Of a DNA stretch of 64,000 nt, positions 34,140-42,454 are shown one piece after another; position 1 is the first letter of the stretch; each line of letters starts with the position of its first letter. The stretch comes from Nakamurella flava. Lineage in GTDB: Bacteria; Actinomycetota; Actinomycetes; Mycobacteriales; Nakamurellaceae. The stretch is taken from positions 1,054,001 through 1,118,000 of the forward strand of contig NZ_SZZH01000001.1 in the NCBI RefSeq assembly GCF_005298075.1, in the 5' to 3' direction. Made by a program: the position numbers and the translations under genes. The notes under the pieces were generated by a model. The model searched no databases. It was given only the letters and a program-made list of their open reading frames with translations, and was not told where the DNA came from.

Positions 34140-35450
34140 TCAGTTGAACAGTTTGACCGGGTTGACGATGTCGGCGGCCAGCGTGAGCACCGTCAGACCG
34201 ATGAAGAGGATGGCGACGACGTAGCCGACCGGCATCAGCTTGGCCACGTCGAACGGACCGGGCGCCTTCTTGCCGCGGACCTTGGCCCAGCCGCGCCGGA
34301 CCCACTCGATGACCGCCCCGAGGATGTGCCCACCGTCCAGCGGAAGCAGCGGCAGCATGTTGAGCAGGAAGAGCGCCATGTTGAAGCCGGCGATCAGGTT
34401 GAGGAACGTGACCAGCTTGTCCTTGGCGTCCAGGTCCGCGGTCTCCAGGATCTCCCCGCCGACCCGTCCGGCACCGACGACGCCCATCGGTGAATCGAGA
34501 CCGCGGGGTGCTCCGTTGAAGACCGAGTCCCACAGCGCCGGGATGCGGGCCGGGATGTTGATGATCCCCTGCGCCGCGGCCGAGATGAACTCGCCGGTGC
34601 GGTCGATGGCCGCACCAGGCCCCTGCTGAACGTACGGGGTCGTCGGCTGGACGCCCAGGAAACCGGCCTGTCGGGTGCCGGTCAGCTGGCCGTTCTCGTT
34701 GTAGATCGGCCGCTCGTTCTCGACCGGGGTCGCCGGGATCTGCAGCTGTTGTCCGCCCCGGTCGACGGTCAGCGTGACGGTGGTGTTGGGACTGCCCTGG
34801 ATGAGCGATGTCAGCTGGGCCCACCCGGTGACGGGGTTTCCGTCGAAGGCGACGATGGTGTCGCCCGCCTGCAGCCCGGCCTGCGCAGCCGGGGTCGGCG
34901 CGTCGTTCGGCCCGCACTCGGTACCAGTCGCGGTGGCCGGCAGCACGCACTTGTTGACCTCGGCCAGGGTGGTCGACGCGGTCGGGACACCGATACCGAC
35001 CAGCACGATGGCGAACACCCCGACCGCGATGAGCAGGTTCATCAGGGGACCGGCAGCCATGATGACGATCCGCTTGAACGGGTGCAGCTGATAGAACTGC
35101 CGGCCCTCGTCGGCCAGGGTGACCTGGGCGCGGTCGCCCTCGCGGGTCTCCTCGATGATGTTGCGGATGATGCCGGCCGGCCCGAAGGCCGTGGTGCCGG
35201 TCCGGGCACTGCCGTCGGGTCCGGGCGGGACCATGCCGACCATTCGGATGTAGCCCCCGAGCGGGATGGCCTTGATGCCGTACTCGGTCTCCCCGACCTG
35301 CTTGGACCACAGGGTCTTGCCGAATCCGACCATGTACTGGGTGGTGCGGACCCGGAACAGCTTGGCGAACGACAGGTGGCCGAGTTCGTGCAGCGCGATG
35401 GACAGCAGCAGCGCCACGAAGAACAGGACGAACCCGATCACGGTCCACAT
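34140..35450 (-). CDS. rip1: Site-2 membrane metalloprotease (Rip1/RseP family)
   Basis: Rip1 cuts transmembrane anti-sigma factors within the membrane and so activates envelope-stress sigma factors. The 436-residue protein starts MWTVIGFVLFFVALLLSIAL with the zinc motif HELGH (His21-Glu22-His25) in the first membrane segment. A second hydrophobic segment is IVIMAAGPLMNLLIAVGVFAIVLVG. A periplasmic PDZ domain follows (AAQAGLQAGDTIVAFDGNPVTGW). The third zinc ligand lies in MLPLLPLDGGHILGAVIEW, before the last membrane helix. The ATG at 35450 overlaps the dxr stop by 1 nt (TGATG), showing translational coupling with dxr. This start also places HExxH at the expected distance from the N-terminus. 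Confidence 0.95.
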   Translation of the reverse strand: MWTVIGFVLFFVALLLSIALHELGHLSFAKLFRVRTTQYMVGFGKTLWSKQVGETEYGIKAIPLGGYIRMVGMVPPGPDGSARTGTTAFGPAGIIRNIIEETREGDRAQVTLADEGRQFYQLHPFKRIVIMAAGPLMNLLIAVGVFAIVLVGIGVPTASTTLAEVNKCVLPATATGTECGPNDAPTPAAQAGLQAGDTIVAFDGNPVTGWAQLTSLIQGSPNTTVTLTVDRGGQQLQIPATPVENERPIYNENGQLTGTRQAGFLGVQPTTPYVQQGPGAAIDRTGEFISAAAQGIINIPARIPALWDSVFNGAPRGLDSPMGVVGAGRVGGEILETADLDAKDKLVTFLNLIAGFNMALFLLNMLPLLPLDGGHILGAVIEWVRRGWAKVRGKKAPGPFDVAKLMPVGYVVAILFIGLTVLTLAADIVNPVKLFN

Positions 35451-36724
35451 CAGTGCGCGACTCCTGTGCTCGGTACGGCGGATCCACTGCCGGCGGTGAC
35501 CGGCCGCCGACGACCGGCGATGATCTCCCGGGCCCGGGCCCGGGCCCAGTCCTCGGTGTCCTGGACGTCGGCGAGATCCCGGGGGTTGCCCCGGCGGTCG
35601 TCCGCCTCGTCCAGGATGCTCGTCAGAACGTGCGGGATGCCCGCGAACTCGAGGTGAGTTCGCCGGAAAGCGTCCACCGCCTCCTCGTTGGCCGCGTTGA
35701 AGGCGGCCGGGACCGTGCCGCCGGCCCGGCCGGCGGCGTAGGCCAGACCGAGCGCCGGGAACGCCGCGTCGTCGACCGGTTCGAACGTCCACGCCTCCGG
35801 CCGGTCGAAGGCGCAGGCCGGGGCGACGTCGGCGAGCCGATCCGGCCACGCCAGGGCCAGGGCGATCGGGATGAGCATGCTCGGCGGGCTGGCCTGCGCG
35901 ATGGTCGCTCCGTCGGTGAACGTCACCATCGAGTGGACGATCGACTGCGGATGCACGGTGACGTCGATCCGGTCGTACGGAACCCCGAACAGCAGGTGGG
36001 CCTCGATGACCTCCAAGCCCTTGTTCACCAGGGTCGCCGAGTTGATCGTCACCACCGGGCCCATCGCCCAGGTCGGGTGGGCCAGGGCGTCGGCAACGGT
36101 GACATCCGCCATCTGCGCGGCCGTGCGCCCCCGGAACGGCCCCCCGGACGCGGTCACCACCAACCGGGCCACCTCCCGCGGAGCGCCGCCCCGCAGGGCC
36201 TGGGCCAGGGCGCTGTGCTCGGAGTCGACCGGGGTGATCTGACCCGGCGCGGCGGCGTCGAGCACCAGTGGTCCCCCGGCGACCAGCGACTCCTTGTTGG
36301 CCAGGGCCAGCATCCGGCCGGCCCGCAGCGCCGTCAGAGTGGGAGCCAGCCCGATCGAACCGGTGATGCCGTTCAGGACGACGTCGGCGTCGACCGCCTC
36401 GAGCAGATCGCAGGCCGCCCGTGGTCCGACCAGGGTGTCCGCCCGTTCGCCCTCGATCCGTCCCGTCGGGTCGGCGCAGACCGCCAACCGGGCCGCCGGA
36501 TGAGCCGCGGCCTGACCGAGCAGCACGTCGGGGCGGGTGCCGCCGGCGGCGAGTCCGACGACCTCGAAACGATCCGGGTGCTGCGCGATCACCTGCAACG
36601 CCTGGGTACCGACCGACCCGGTGGATCCGAGGACGATCACCCGGCGCCGGTGGACCGACGGGAGGACGAAACCGGGGGCGGCGGACGGGACGTCCGGGGA
36701 GTCGGCAGCGAAAGCGTTGGTCAC
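35450..36724 (-). CDS. dxr: 1-deoxy-D-xylulose 5-phosphate reductoisomerase
   Basis: Dxr (IspC) converts DXP to MEP with NADPH, the first committed MEP-pathway step. The protein of ~424 residues has the nucleotide-binding VIVLGSTGSVGTQALQVI, ALANKESLVAGG, the metal and substrate loop ITPVDSEHSALAQAL, TASGGPFRG and the flexible loop region HPTWAMGPVVTINSATLVNKGLEVIEAH. The C-terminal four-helix domain has ANEEAVDAF. The start is placed at GTG 36724, just after a 15-bp palindrome; the frame remains open to a TTG at 36763, adding 13 residues, so the start is not certain. It is coupled to rip1 by a 1-nt overlap. Confidence 0.96.
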   Translation of the reverse strand: MTNAFAADSPDVPSAAPGFVLPSVHRRRVIVLGSTGSVGTQALQVIAQHPDRFEVVGLAAGGTRPDVLLGQAAAHPAARLAVCADPTGRIEGERADTLVGPRAACDLLEAVDADVVLNGITGSIGLAPTLTALRAGRMLALANKESLVAGGPLVLDAAAPGQITPVDSEHSALAQALRGGAPREVARLVVTASGGPFRGRTAAQMADVTVADALAHPTWAMGPVVTINSATLVNKGLEVIEAHLLFGVPYDRIDVTVHPQSIVHSMVTFTDGATIAQASPPSMLIPIALALAWPDRLADVAPACAFDRPEAWTFEPVDDAAFPALGLAYAAGRAGGTVPAAFNAANEEAVDAFRRTHLEFAGIPHVLTSILDEADDRRGNPRDLADVQDTEDWARARAREIIAGRRRPVTAGSGSAVPSTGVAH

Positions 36725-36739
36725 CGGGACATTGTCCCG
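36725..36739. promoter_or_regulatory. 15-bp perfect palindrome at the dxr start
   Basis: CGGGACA-T-TGTCCCG directly abuts the chosen dxr start codon on its upstream side. It is a perfect 7-bp-arm inverted repeat. It could be an operator covering the transcription start of the dxr-rip1-ispG operon. If the longer TTG start were real, it would instead be inside the coding region. Confidence 0.45.
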
Positions 36740-36810
36740 GCCCGGCACCACCGTTCGCCGCAAGCGGGACGCACGGCGACCACCACAGCCGGGCCGGGGT
36801 CCCGCCGGGC

Positions 36811-36816
36811 AATACT
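36811..36816 (+). promoter_or_regulatory. Putative -10 hexamer for the 36823 gene
   Basis: AATACT ends 6 nt before the ATG at 36823, with no Shine-Dalgarno sequence between. It fits the leaderless arrangement seen elsewhere in the window; no -35 was recognised. Confidence 0.4.
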
Positions 36817-36822
36817 GGGCCC

Positions 36823-37704
36823 ATGGCCCGGCGTAGCGCGATCAGCCCCCGGTGGCTCGTCGTCGTGCTGGTCACCGCCCTGACCTGCTCGGCGGTGGTG
36901 GTCTGGGCACTGGTCCGCATCACCGGGCGGGCGGGCGGCGATGCGGCCGCGGACCCGACGAGCGTCGCGGCCAGCGGCCCGGTGTCCGAGCCGCCGACCA
37001 CGTCCGAGACCAACCCCGGTCCGTCGACCGCCCCGCCGTCGTCCACCCCGACGGCAGCCGACGAGCCGAGTTCGTCCCGGGCGACGCGGTCCGACGGCGT
37101 GACCGGTGCCGTTCGGCCACCGCCCGTGCTGCCCGGTTCCGGTCTGTCGGTGCCGGCGGCCTGGACGGGCACGGCCGAACTCACCATCACCGTCGAGGGC
37201 GACTGCGCCGCCACCGGGGGCACGTCCACCTACTCGGGACTGACCACCGACCTCGCCCTGCAGGCGCCGGTGACCGGCAGCGATCCTTTCGGTGATCCCA
37301 ACCTCGTCTCCATGACCCTCGGTGTCACCCCGGCGGCCATCCCCGGACTGGCGCTCTACTCTGCCGCGCTCGACGACCAGGGTGCGGTGCGACGGACCTG
37401 GTGGCTGGCCGTCGGGACGGACCCGAGCGCCCCCGATCGGACGGTGCTCAGCGGCGCCCTCATCGCCGACCGTCCGGTCGAGGGGGATCTGCCCCCGAAC
37501 CTGCTTGTGGACAACGAAACCGATCTGCTGCCCTGTCAGAGCGGACGAGCGACCGGCGTCAGCCGCACGCTGGGCGCCGGGTCCTCGTTGACCGGGTGGG
37601 TGAGCGCGACATCCGCCGTCATCGACGTCACCGGCTCCACCACCGACGGGGAACGCGCCGTCCGGATGCACGCCGAACTGCAACGACTGCCCACCCGCCC
37701 CTGA
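36823..37704 (+). CDS. Membrane-anchored extracytoplasmic protein of unknown function
   Basis: The 293-residue protein has one N-terminal membrane segment (WLVVVLVTALTCSAVVVWALV) after a short basic start, so it is probably anchored with the rest outside. About 85 residues of Ser/Thr/Pro/Ala linker follow, then a ~185-residue domain: WTGTAELTITVEGDCAATGGTSTYSG, LALQAPVTGSDPFGDPNLVSMTLGV, RTWWLAVGTDPSAPDRTVLSGAL and ENETDLLPCQSG. Two cysteines (GDCAAT and LLPCQS) could form a disulfide. The alternating hydrophobic pattern suggests a beta-sandwich. No family was recognised. It is divergent from dxr. The start is chosen by the ATG with a -10-like AATACT 6 nt upstream. Confidence 0.75.
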   Translation: MARRSAISPRWLVVVLVTALTCSAVVVWALVRITGRAGGDAAADPTSVAASGPVSEPPTTSETNPGPSTAPPSSTPTAADEPSSSRATRSDGVTGAVRPPPVLPGSGLSVPAAWTGTAELTITVEGDCAATGGTSTYSGLTTDLALQAPVTGSDPFGDPNLVSMTLGVTPAAIPGLALYSAALDDQGAVRRTWWLAVGTDPSAPDRTVLSGALIADRPVEGDLPPNLLVDNETDLLPCQSGRATGVSRTLGAGSSLTGWVSATSAVIDVTGSTTDGERAVRMHAELQRLPTRP

Positions 37705-37858
37705 TCACCGGCACGGCCCGGCCTGGCCCTGCCCGGCAGAACGAACCCCGGCCGGGGTCGGTCGGGCGACGGCGTCGGTGGGCGTGTCAAGATACGGGGA
37801 GACCTATCGATTCTTGTGGTGTCCGCTTCGCCGCAGGACCGCACTCCCGGGAGGACCC

Positions 37859-38197
37859 GTGGCCGGCAACTCGGTCGAACCGCACCCCACCGACCACGAG
37901 CCGTCGCCGACCGGATCGGGCGAGCTCGCCCACACCTCGCACGGCGTCGTCCGATACAACCCCGAGGCCCCCAGCGAGGAGTGGGGCTGGCACGGTTCCT
38001 GGCGCGAGGGCATCGCCCCCCGCGGGTCGCGGATCCTGCTCGGGCTCGGCGTCGTGGGCCTGCTGCTGCTCGCCTTCTTCGGCAATCACGTGTCCCACAC
38101 CGAGGACTACTGGCTGGTCGCGATCGCCGCGCTGATGCTGGTCTGGATGATCGCCGGCGAGGCCAAGGTCCGGGCGGACCGCCGACGGCGGCCGTAG
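37859..38197 (+). CDS. DUF2631 membrane protein (Rv2876-like)
   Basis: The 112-residue protein has a hydrophilic N-terminus with HGVVRYNPEAPSEEWGWHG, the DUF2631 signature, and two membrane helices (ILLGLGVVGLLLLAFFG and YWLVAIAALMLVWMIAG) ending in a basic tail KVRADRRRRP. DUF2631 proteins are actinobacterial and of unknown function; the M. tuberculosis member sits near dxr too. GGGAGG lies 5 nt before the GTG at 37859, which fixes the start; earlier in-frame codons have no such site. The positively charged end should remain cytoplasmic. Confidence 0.85.
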   Translation: MAGNSVEPHPTDHEPSPTGSGELAHTSHGVVRYNPEAPSEEWGWHGSWREGIAPRGSRILLGLGVVGLLLLAFFGNHVSHTEDYWLVAIAALMLVWMIAGEAKVRADRRRRP

Positions 38198-38216
38198 CTC
38201 TCACGGCATCACCCAC

Positions 38217-38699
38217 GTGGCCCGCGACCTCGGCTACCGCCGGAACCAGTGGCCGTCCGGGGTCACCCTAGTGGACCTCGACGGTCGCTACGCGGCGATC
38301 AGGATTCGCCCGTCCGGCGTGGGTCTGCGCCGCAAGCCCGGTGACGGTGACTGGGACACGGTCGACGTCACCGGGGCGCGCCGGGCCCGCCGGCCCTGGG
38401 TGGTGCGCATCTCGCGGGCCGACGGACCGGACCTACTGGTCAAGCCGTTCCGCCCCGGTGCAGCGGGAATGCCCGACATCGGTCACCGGGTCGGTCGTTC
38501 GTCCGGCGACGACGATCCGGATACGGCCGATCTCGGCGACAACCCGGTGACCGCAGTGCTGTCGTTCCTGTACGACCTCGCCGCGATCGTCGTCTTCCCG
38601 ATCGCGATCACCGCAGTGTTCAAGGACAGCCGCGCCGCTCGTGCTCTGCGGGACGCGCTCCGCGCTGCAGCGACCGCCCCGGCCGGCCCGAAGGCCTGA
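38217..38699 (+). CDS. Hypothetical protein with C-terminal hydrophobic segment
   Basis: The 160-residue protein starts at a GTG 19 nt after the DUF2631 gene. The first ~90 residues look like a small beta domain (GVTLVDLDGRYAAIRIRPSGVGLR; PWVVRISRADGPDLLVKPF). Residues ~110-135 are hydrophobic (AVLSFLYDLAAIVVFPIAITAVF) and may form one membrane helix or an amphipathic hairpin. It ends in an Ala-rich helix. No known family was recognised. Close spacing suggests it shares a transcript with the DUF2631 gene. It converges on rlmN with a 15-nt gap. Confidence 0.7.
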   Translation: MARDLGYRRNQWPSGVTLVDLDGRYAAIRIRPSGVGLRRKPGDGDWDTVDVTGARRARRPWVVRISRADGPDLLVKPFRPGAAGMPDIGHRVGRSSGDDDPDTADLGDNPVTAVLSFLYDLAAIVVFPIAITAVFKDSRAARALRDALRAAATAPAGPKA

Positions 38700-38714
38700 C
38701 CGGAGCGGCCGCCG

Positions 38715-39824
38715 TTACTTCTCGGCCGCGGCCAACTGGCCGCAGGCCGCGGCGATCTCCTGGCCGCGGGTATCCCGCACGGTGCAAGTGACGCCCGCCG
38801 CCCGGACCCGACGGACGAACTCGTCCTGCACCGGCCGGGGTGAGGCGTCCCACTCCGACCCCGGGGTGGGGTTGAGCGGGATCAGGTTGACGTGCACGAG
38901 CTGCCCGAGGCGCTCGCGGAGCAGGCGGCCGAGCAGGTCGGCCCGCCACGGCTGGTCGTTGACGTCACGGATGAGGGCGTACTCGATGGAAACCCGCCGG
39001 CCGGTGGTGTCGGCGTACGTCCGGGCCGCCGTGAGCACCTCGTCGATCTTCCACCGGTCGTTGACCGGCACCAGGGTGTCGCGCAACTCGTCGTCCGGGG
39101 TATGCAACGAGACGGCCAGCCGGACGGGCAACCCTTCCGCGGTGAGCTTCTCGATGGCCGGGACCAGACCGACGGTCGACACGGTGACCGAGCGCGCCGA
39201 GATGCCGAGGCCGTGCGGAGCCGGGGCGGTGATCAACCGCACCGCTTCCATCACACGCTTGTAGTTGGCCAGCGGCTCGCCCATGCCCATGAAGACGATG
39301 TTCGAGAGGCGTCCGGGCTCGCCCATGGCCCCGTCCCGGGCGGCGCGCGCGGCCAGCCGGACCTGCTCCACGATCTCGCCGGTCGACAGGTTGCGCTGCA
39401 ACCCACCCTGACCGGTGGCGCAGAACGGGCACGCCATGCCGCACCCGGCCTGGGACGACACGCAGAGGGTGATGCGGTCCGGGTACCGCATGAGGACGGA
39501 CTCGATGAGGGTGCCGTCGTGGGCGCGCCACAGGGTCTTGCGGGTGTCGCCGTCGTCGCACGCGAGGGAGCGGACCTCGGTCAGCAGCTCGGGGAGGACG
39601 GCGTCGACGAACTCGGCGCGGCCGTTGGCCGGCAGGTCGGTCATCTCCGCCGGGTCGCGGGTCAGGTTGCCGAAGTAGTGGCGGGCGAGCTGATCGGCCC
39701 GGAAAGCCGGCTGGCCGGCGGCGGTGACCGCGGTCTTGCGGTCGGCGGGCGACAGGTCCGCCAGATGCGTCGGTGGGCGGCCGCGACGGGGCGCGGTGAA
39801 GACGAGAGGAAGGGAGATAGCCAT
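38715..39824 (-). CDS. rlmN: 23S rRNA (adenine2503-C2)/tRNA (adenine37-C2) methyltransferase
   Basis: RlmN is a radical-SAM enzyme that methylates C2 of A2503 in 23S rRNA and A37 in some tRNAs. The 369-residue protein has the cluster motif [14 protein letters not shown] (Cys128, 132, 135), [20 protein letters not shown], the SAM-binding region [15 protein letters not shown] and [14 protein letters not shown]. The C-terminal [16 protein letters not shown] holds Cys361, the residue expected to carry the transferred methyl. The ATG at 39824 begins the conserved region MAISLPLVF; longer in-frame readings upstream are not conserved in character. It is divergent from the fructose operon regulator. 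Confidence 0.96.
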   Translation of the reverse strand: MAISLPLVFTAPRRGRPPTHLADLSPADRKTAVTAAGQPAFRADQLARHYFGNLTRDPAEMTDLPANGRAEFVDAVLPELLTEVRSLACDDGDTRKTLWRAHDGTLIESVLMRYPDRITLCVSSQAGCGMACPFCATGQGGLQRNLSTGEIVEQVRLAARAARDGAMGEPGRLSNIVFMGMGEPLANYKRVMEAVRLITAPAPHGLGISARSVTVSTVGLVPAIEKLTAEGLPVRLAVSLHTPDDELRDTLVPVNDRWKIDEVLTAARTYADTTGRRVSIEYALIRDVNDQPWRADLLGRLLRERLGQLVHVNLIPLNPTPGSEWDASPRPVQDEFVRRVRAAGVTCTVRDTRGQEIAAACGQLAAAEK

Positions 39825-39994
39825 GGCCCACCCATTGTCCCCGATCCGGCCGCCCGCGGGTGCCGGGCCGGGGGACGAAATCGACACAGCCGCGACACAA
39901 GCAGCGTTCCCCCTCAGTTGCCCGCCGGACGGGCCATTCCCACACGAACCCACATCGCTTTGTGTCCAGATCGGCCCGAATATTTCTGAACGTG

Positions 39995-40024
39995 TTGACA
40001 TGACACTCGAAGGTGGCTTATAAC
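39995..40024 (+). promoter_or_regulatory. Consensus sigma-A-type promoter of the fructose operon
   Basis: TTGACA (39995-40000) and TATAAC (40019-40024) are 18 bp apart. This is the best consensus promoter seen in the window. It lies 130 nt upstream of the fruR start codon and directly precedes a palindromic operator, so it is most likely the promoter of fruR-fruK-fruIIA-fruIIBC. Confidence 0.85.
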
Positions 40025-40040
40025 TGTGGCTGTCGCCACA
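40025..40040. promoter_or_regulatory. Probable FruR operator over the transcription start
   Basis: TGTGGC-TGTC-GCCACA is a perfect 6-bp-arm inverted repeat beginning right after the -10 hexamer, so a protein bound here would cover the transcription start. With a DeoR-type regulator as first gene, autorepression relieved by a fructose phosphate is the natural inference. Confidence 0.65.
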
Positions 40041-40153
40041 AGATGTCTCCCCCCGCCCAGCGGGTCGAGATGCCGGGTGACGCCAGGTTTGCCACGATTC
40101 AGCGCGGTGCGACGGATGCGGTCCGTTCACCGGGTCGAGACAACGGAGTCGAC

Positions 40154-40930
40154 ATGTACGCACCGGAGCGCCAGCAGGCCATCCTCGGCCGTGCTCGCGC
40201 GGAAGGCCGTGTCGACGTCACCTCCCTGGCCGCCGATCTGGACGTCACGTCCGAGACCATCCGCCGCGACCTGCGTGAGCTCGAGCGCCGCGGCACCCTG
40301 CGCCGGGTGCACGGTGGCGCGATCGCGGTCGAGCGGCGGCTGGGCATCGAGCCCGCGGTCGAGGAGCGGTACTCCGTCCAGGCCGACGCCAAGGAGCGCA
40401 TCGCCAAGGCCGCCGTCGAGCACGTGCTGGGCCTGCTGCCGGACGGCGGCTCGCTCCTGCTGGACGCCGGCACCACGACCGTCCGGTTCGCCGATCTGCT
40501 GCCGATGGACCGCACCTACACCGTCGTCACCCACGCGCTGCCCATTGCCAGCCTGATGGTCGGCCGCCCCAACGTGACCGTCCATCTGGTCGGCGGGCAG
40601 GTCCGGCCCGGCACCCTCGCCGCCGTCGGGCCGTGGGCCGAGCGGGCCTTCGCCGAGGTCAGTGCCGACGTCGCGATCGCCGGTACCAACGGCATCAGCG
40701 CCGGGCGCGGGGTGACCACGCCCGACATGGCCGAGGCCGCGACCAAGCGCGCCATCCTGCGGTCGGCCCGGCAGTGCGTGCTGCTGGCCGACTCCTCCAA
40801 GTTCGGTCGCGACGAGTTCGCCCACGTCGCCGACCTCTCCGAGATCGACACGATCATCACCGACAGCGAGGTGGCCTCTGACATGGTCGACGAAATCCGT
40901 ACCGCCGGCCCCGAGGTGGTCGAGGCATGA
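40154..40930 (+). CDS. fruR: DeoR-family repressor of the fructose PTS operon
   Basis: The 258-residue protein has the DeoR winged helix, [54 protein letters not shown], and the C-terminal sugar-phosphate-binding domain with [47 protein letters not shown] and [16 protein letters not shown]. Proteins of this type in actinobacteria sense fructose-1-phosphate or fructose-1,6-bisphosphate and repress fru genes. GGAG upstream of the ATG at 40154 fixes the start; an in-frame ATG at 40013 would lie in front of the operator. It overlaps fruK by 4 nt (ATGA). Operon context makes the FruR role likely, but the inducer is inferred. Confidence 0.88.
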   Translation: MYAPERQQAILGRARAEGRVDVTSLAADLDVTSETIRRDLRELERRGTLRRVHGGAIAVERRLGIEPAVEERYSVQADAKERIAKAAVEHVLGLLPDGGSLLLDAGTTTVRFADLLPMDRTYTVVTHALPIASLMVGRPNVTVHLVGGQVRPGTLAAVGPWAERAFAEVSADVAIAGTNGISAGRGVTTPDMAEAATKRAILRSARQCVLLADSSKFGRDEFAHVADLSEIDTIITDSEVASDMVDEIRTAGPEVVEA

Positions 40931-41928
40931 GCAGGGACATCGACGCCCTCGCCGCATTCCCAGTGGTCACCGTCACCCCGAACCCGAGCCTGGATCACAC
41001 GGTGGAAATCACCGTGCTGGAGCGCGGTGAGGTGCAGCGCACCAGCCGCGCGCTCGTCGAGGCCGGCGGCAAGGGCGTCAACGTGGCCCGGGTGCTGGCC
41101 AAGCACGGCCACGCCGCCACCGCGATCCTGCCGGCCGGTGACGACGCACAACGCATGGTCAGTCTGCTGACCCCGCAGGCCGTGAAGACCGTCACGGTGC
41201 CCATCAGCGGCGCGATCCGCACCAACATCGCGGTCGTCGAGCAGGACGGCACCACGACCAAGCTCAACGAGCCGGGCGCCGATCTGACGTCGGCCGAGGT
41301 GGACGCCCTGCTGGCCGCCGTCGACAAGGCGGTCGAGTCGCACCTGGTCGGCACCGGCGGTTGGCTCGTCGCCGCCGGCAGCCTGCCGGGCGGGGCGCCC
41401 GACGACCTCTACGCCCGCATCGCCCGGATCGCCGGCCAGGCCGGTGTGCCGCTGGCGATCGACACCTCGGGCGCCGCGCTCACCGCGGCGATCACCTCCG
41501 GCGCCGACGTGCTCAAGCCCAACCTGGAGGAGCTCGAGGAGCTCACCGGGCGGGACCTGCGCACCGTCGCCGACGTCACCGCCGCGGCCGCCGCCCTGCG
41601 TGACCAGGGGGCGCGCGACCTGCTCGTCAGCATGGGCCCGCACGGCGCCCTGCTGCTGACCGACCAGGGCACCTGGTGGGCCGGCGGACCGGCCCTGGTG
41701 CCCCGCAGCACCGTCGGCGCGGGGGACTGCACCCTGTCCGGCTACATCCACGCCAGCCGCTCCGGCGTCGACCCGGCCGAGAAACTCGCGACCGCCGTCG
41801 CCTGGGGCCGCGCGGCCTGCCTGCAGCCCGGTTCCACCGTGCCCGCGCCGGCCGACACCAGCCAGCAGCGCGCCGAGGTGCAGGTCGTCACCGAGCCCGA
41901 CCCCGGTCAATCCGTCAAGGACGGCTGA
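40927..41928 (+). CDS. fruK: 1-phosphofructokinase
   Basis: FruK phosphorylates fructose-1-phosphate, made by the fructose PTS, to fructose-1,6-bisphosphate. The 333-residue PfkB-family protein has VTVTPNPSLDHTVEI, the substrate-binding EAGGKGVNVARVLAKHG, the hinge GSLPGGAPDDLYARI and the catalytic STVGAGDCTLSGYIHA with the base Asp in GAGD. TVGAGD plus KGVNVA places it with 1-phosphofructokinases and tagatose-6-phosphate kinases; operon context favours FruK. It is translationally coupled to fruR and followed 76 nt later by the IIA gene. Confidence 0.95.
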   Translation: MSRDIDALAAFPVVTVTPNPSLDHTVEITVLERGEVQRTSRALVEAGGKGVNVARVLAKHGHAATAILPAGDDAQRMVSLLTPQAVKTVTVPISGAIRTNIAVVEQDGTTTKLNEPGADLTSAEVDALLAAVDKAVESHLVGTGGWLVAAGSLPGGAPDDLYARIARIAGQAGVPLAIDTSGAALTAAITSGADVLKPNLEELEELTGRDLRTVADVTAAAAALRDQGARDLLVSMGPHGALLLTDQGTWWAGGPALVPRSTVGAGDCTLSGYIHASRSGVDPAEKLATAVAWGRAACLQPGSTVPAPADTSQQRAEVQVVTEPDPGQSVKDG

Positions 41929-42004
41929 TGCCCGTGCCCCCCGCTCCCCCACCCGCAGCCGTCACCACACCCCCGACCCATCCCTCAGCGAAGAAGGAAG
42001 CCCC

Positions 42005-42454
42005 ATGACCGACCTGATCACTCCCGAACTGGTGGTGCTCGACCTCGCCGCCACGGACAAGGCCGACGCCACCCGTCAGCTGGCCCAGAAGCTCGCCGAC
42101 GCGGGTCGCGTCACCGACCTCGAAGGCTTCCTGGCCGACGTGGCCGCCCGTGAGGCGCAGATGGCGACCGGCATGCCCGGCGGCATCGGCCTGCCGCACG
42201 CGCGGTCCGAGCACGTCACCGTCCCGTCCCTGGGCCTGGCCCGGGTGCCCGCCGGTGTCGACTTCGGTGCGCCCGACGGCCCCGCCAACCTGGTGTTCCT
42301 CATCGCCGCCCCCGCCGGTGGCGGTTCCGAGCACCTGACCATCCTCGCGGCGCTCGCCCGGCGGCTCGTCCGCCCCGCGTTCAAGGAGACCATCCAGCAG
42401 GCCCCCGACGCCGCGTCGGTCGCCTCCTACGTTCAGGGAGAGGTGGCTGGCTGA
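42005..42454 (+). CDS. PTS fructose-specific IIA component
   Basis: This 149-residue protein is a stand-alone EIIA of the mannitol/fructose family. The phosphorylated histidine is His65 in GGIGLPHARSEHV, which accepts phosphate from HPr and passes it to IIB. Other conserved segments are ITPELVVLDLAATDKADATRQL, LVFLIAAPAGGGSEHLTIL and RLVRPAFKETI. GAAGGAAG precedes the ATG at 42005. Its stop overlaps the IIBC start by 1 nt (TGATG), so the components are made together. IIA, IIB and IIC are fused in some relatives; here IIA is separate and IIB-IIC are fused. Confidence 0.94.
   Translation: MTDLITPELVVLDLAATDKADATRQLAQKLADAGRVTDLEGFLADVAAREAQMATGMPGGIGLPHARSEHVTVPSLGLARVPAGVDFGAPDGPANLVFLIAAPAGGGSEHLTILAALARRLVRPAFKETIQQAPDAASVASYVQGEVAG

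Noticed and set aside
36725-36763. Longer dxr reading from TTG at 36763
   Set aside because: It would add 13 unconserved residues, use the rarest start codon and put a perfect palindrome inside the coding region; retained only as an alternative.
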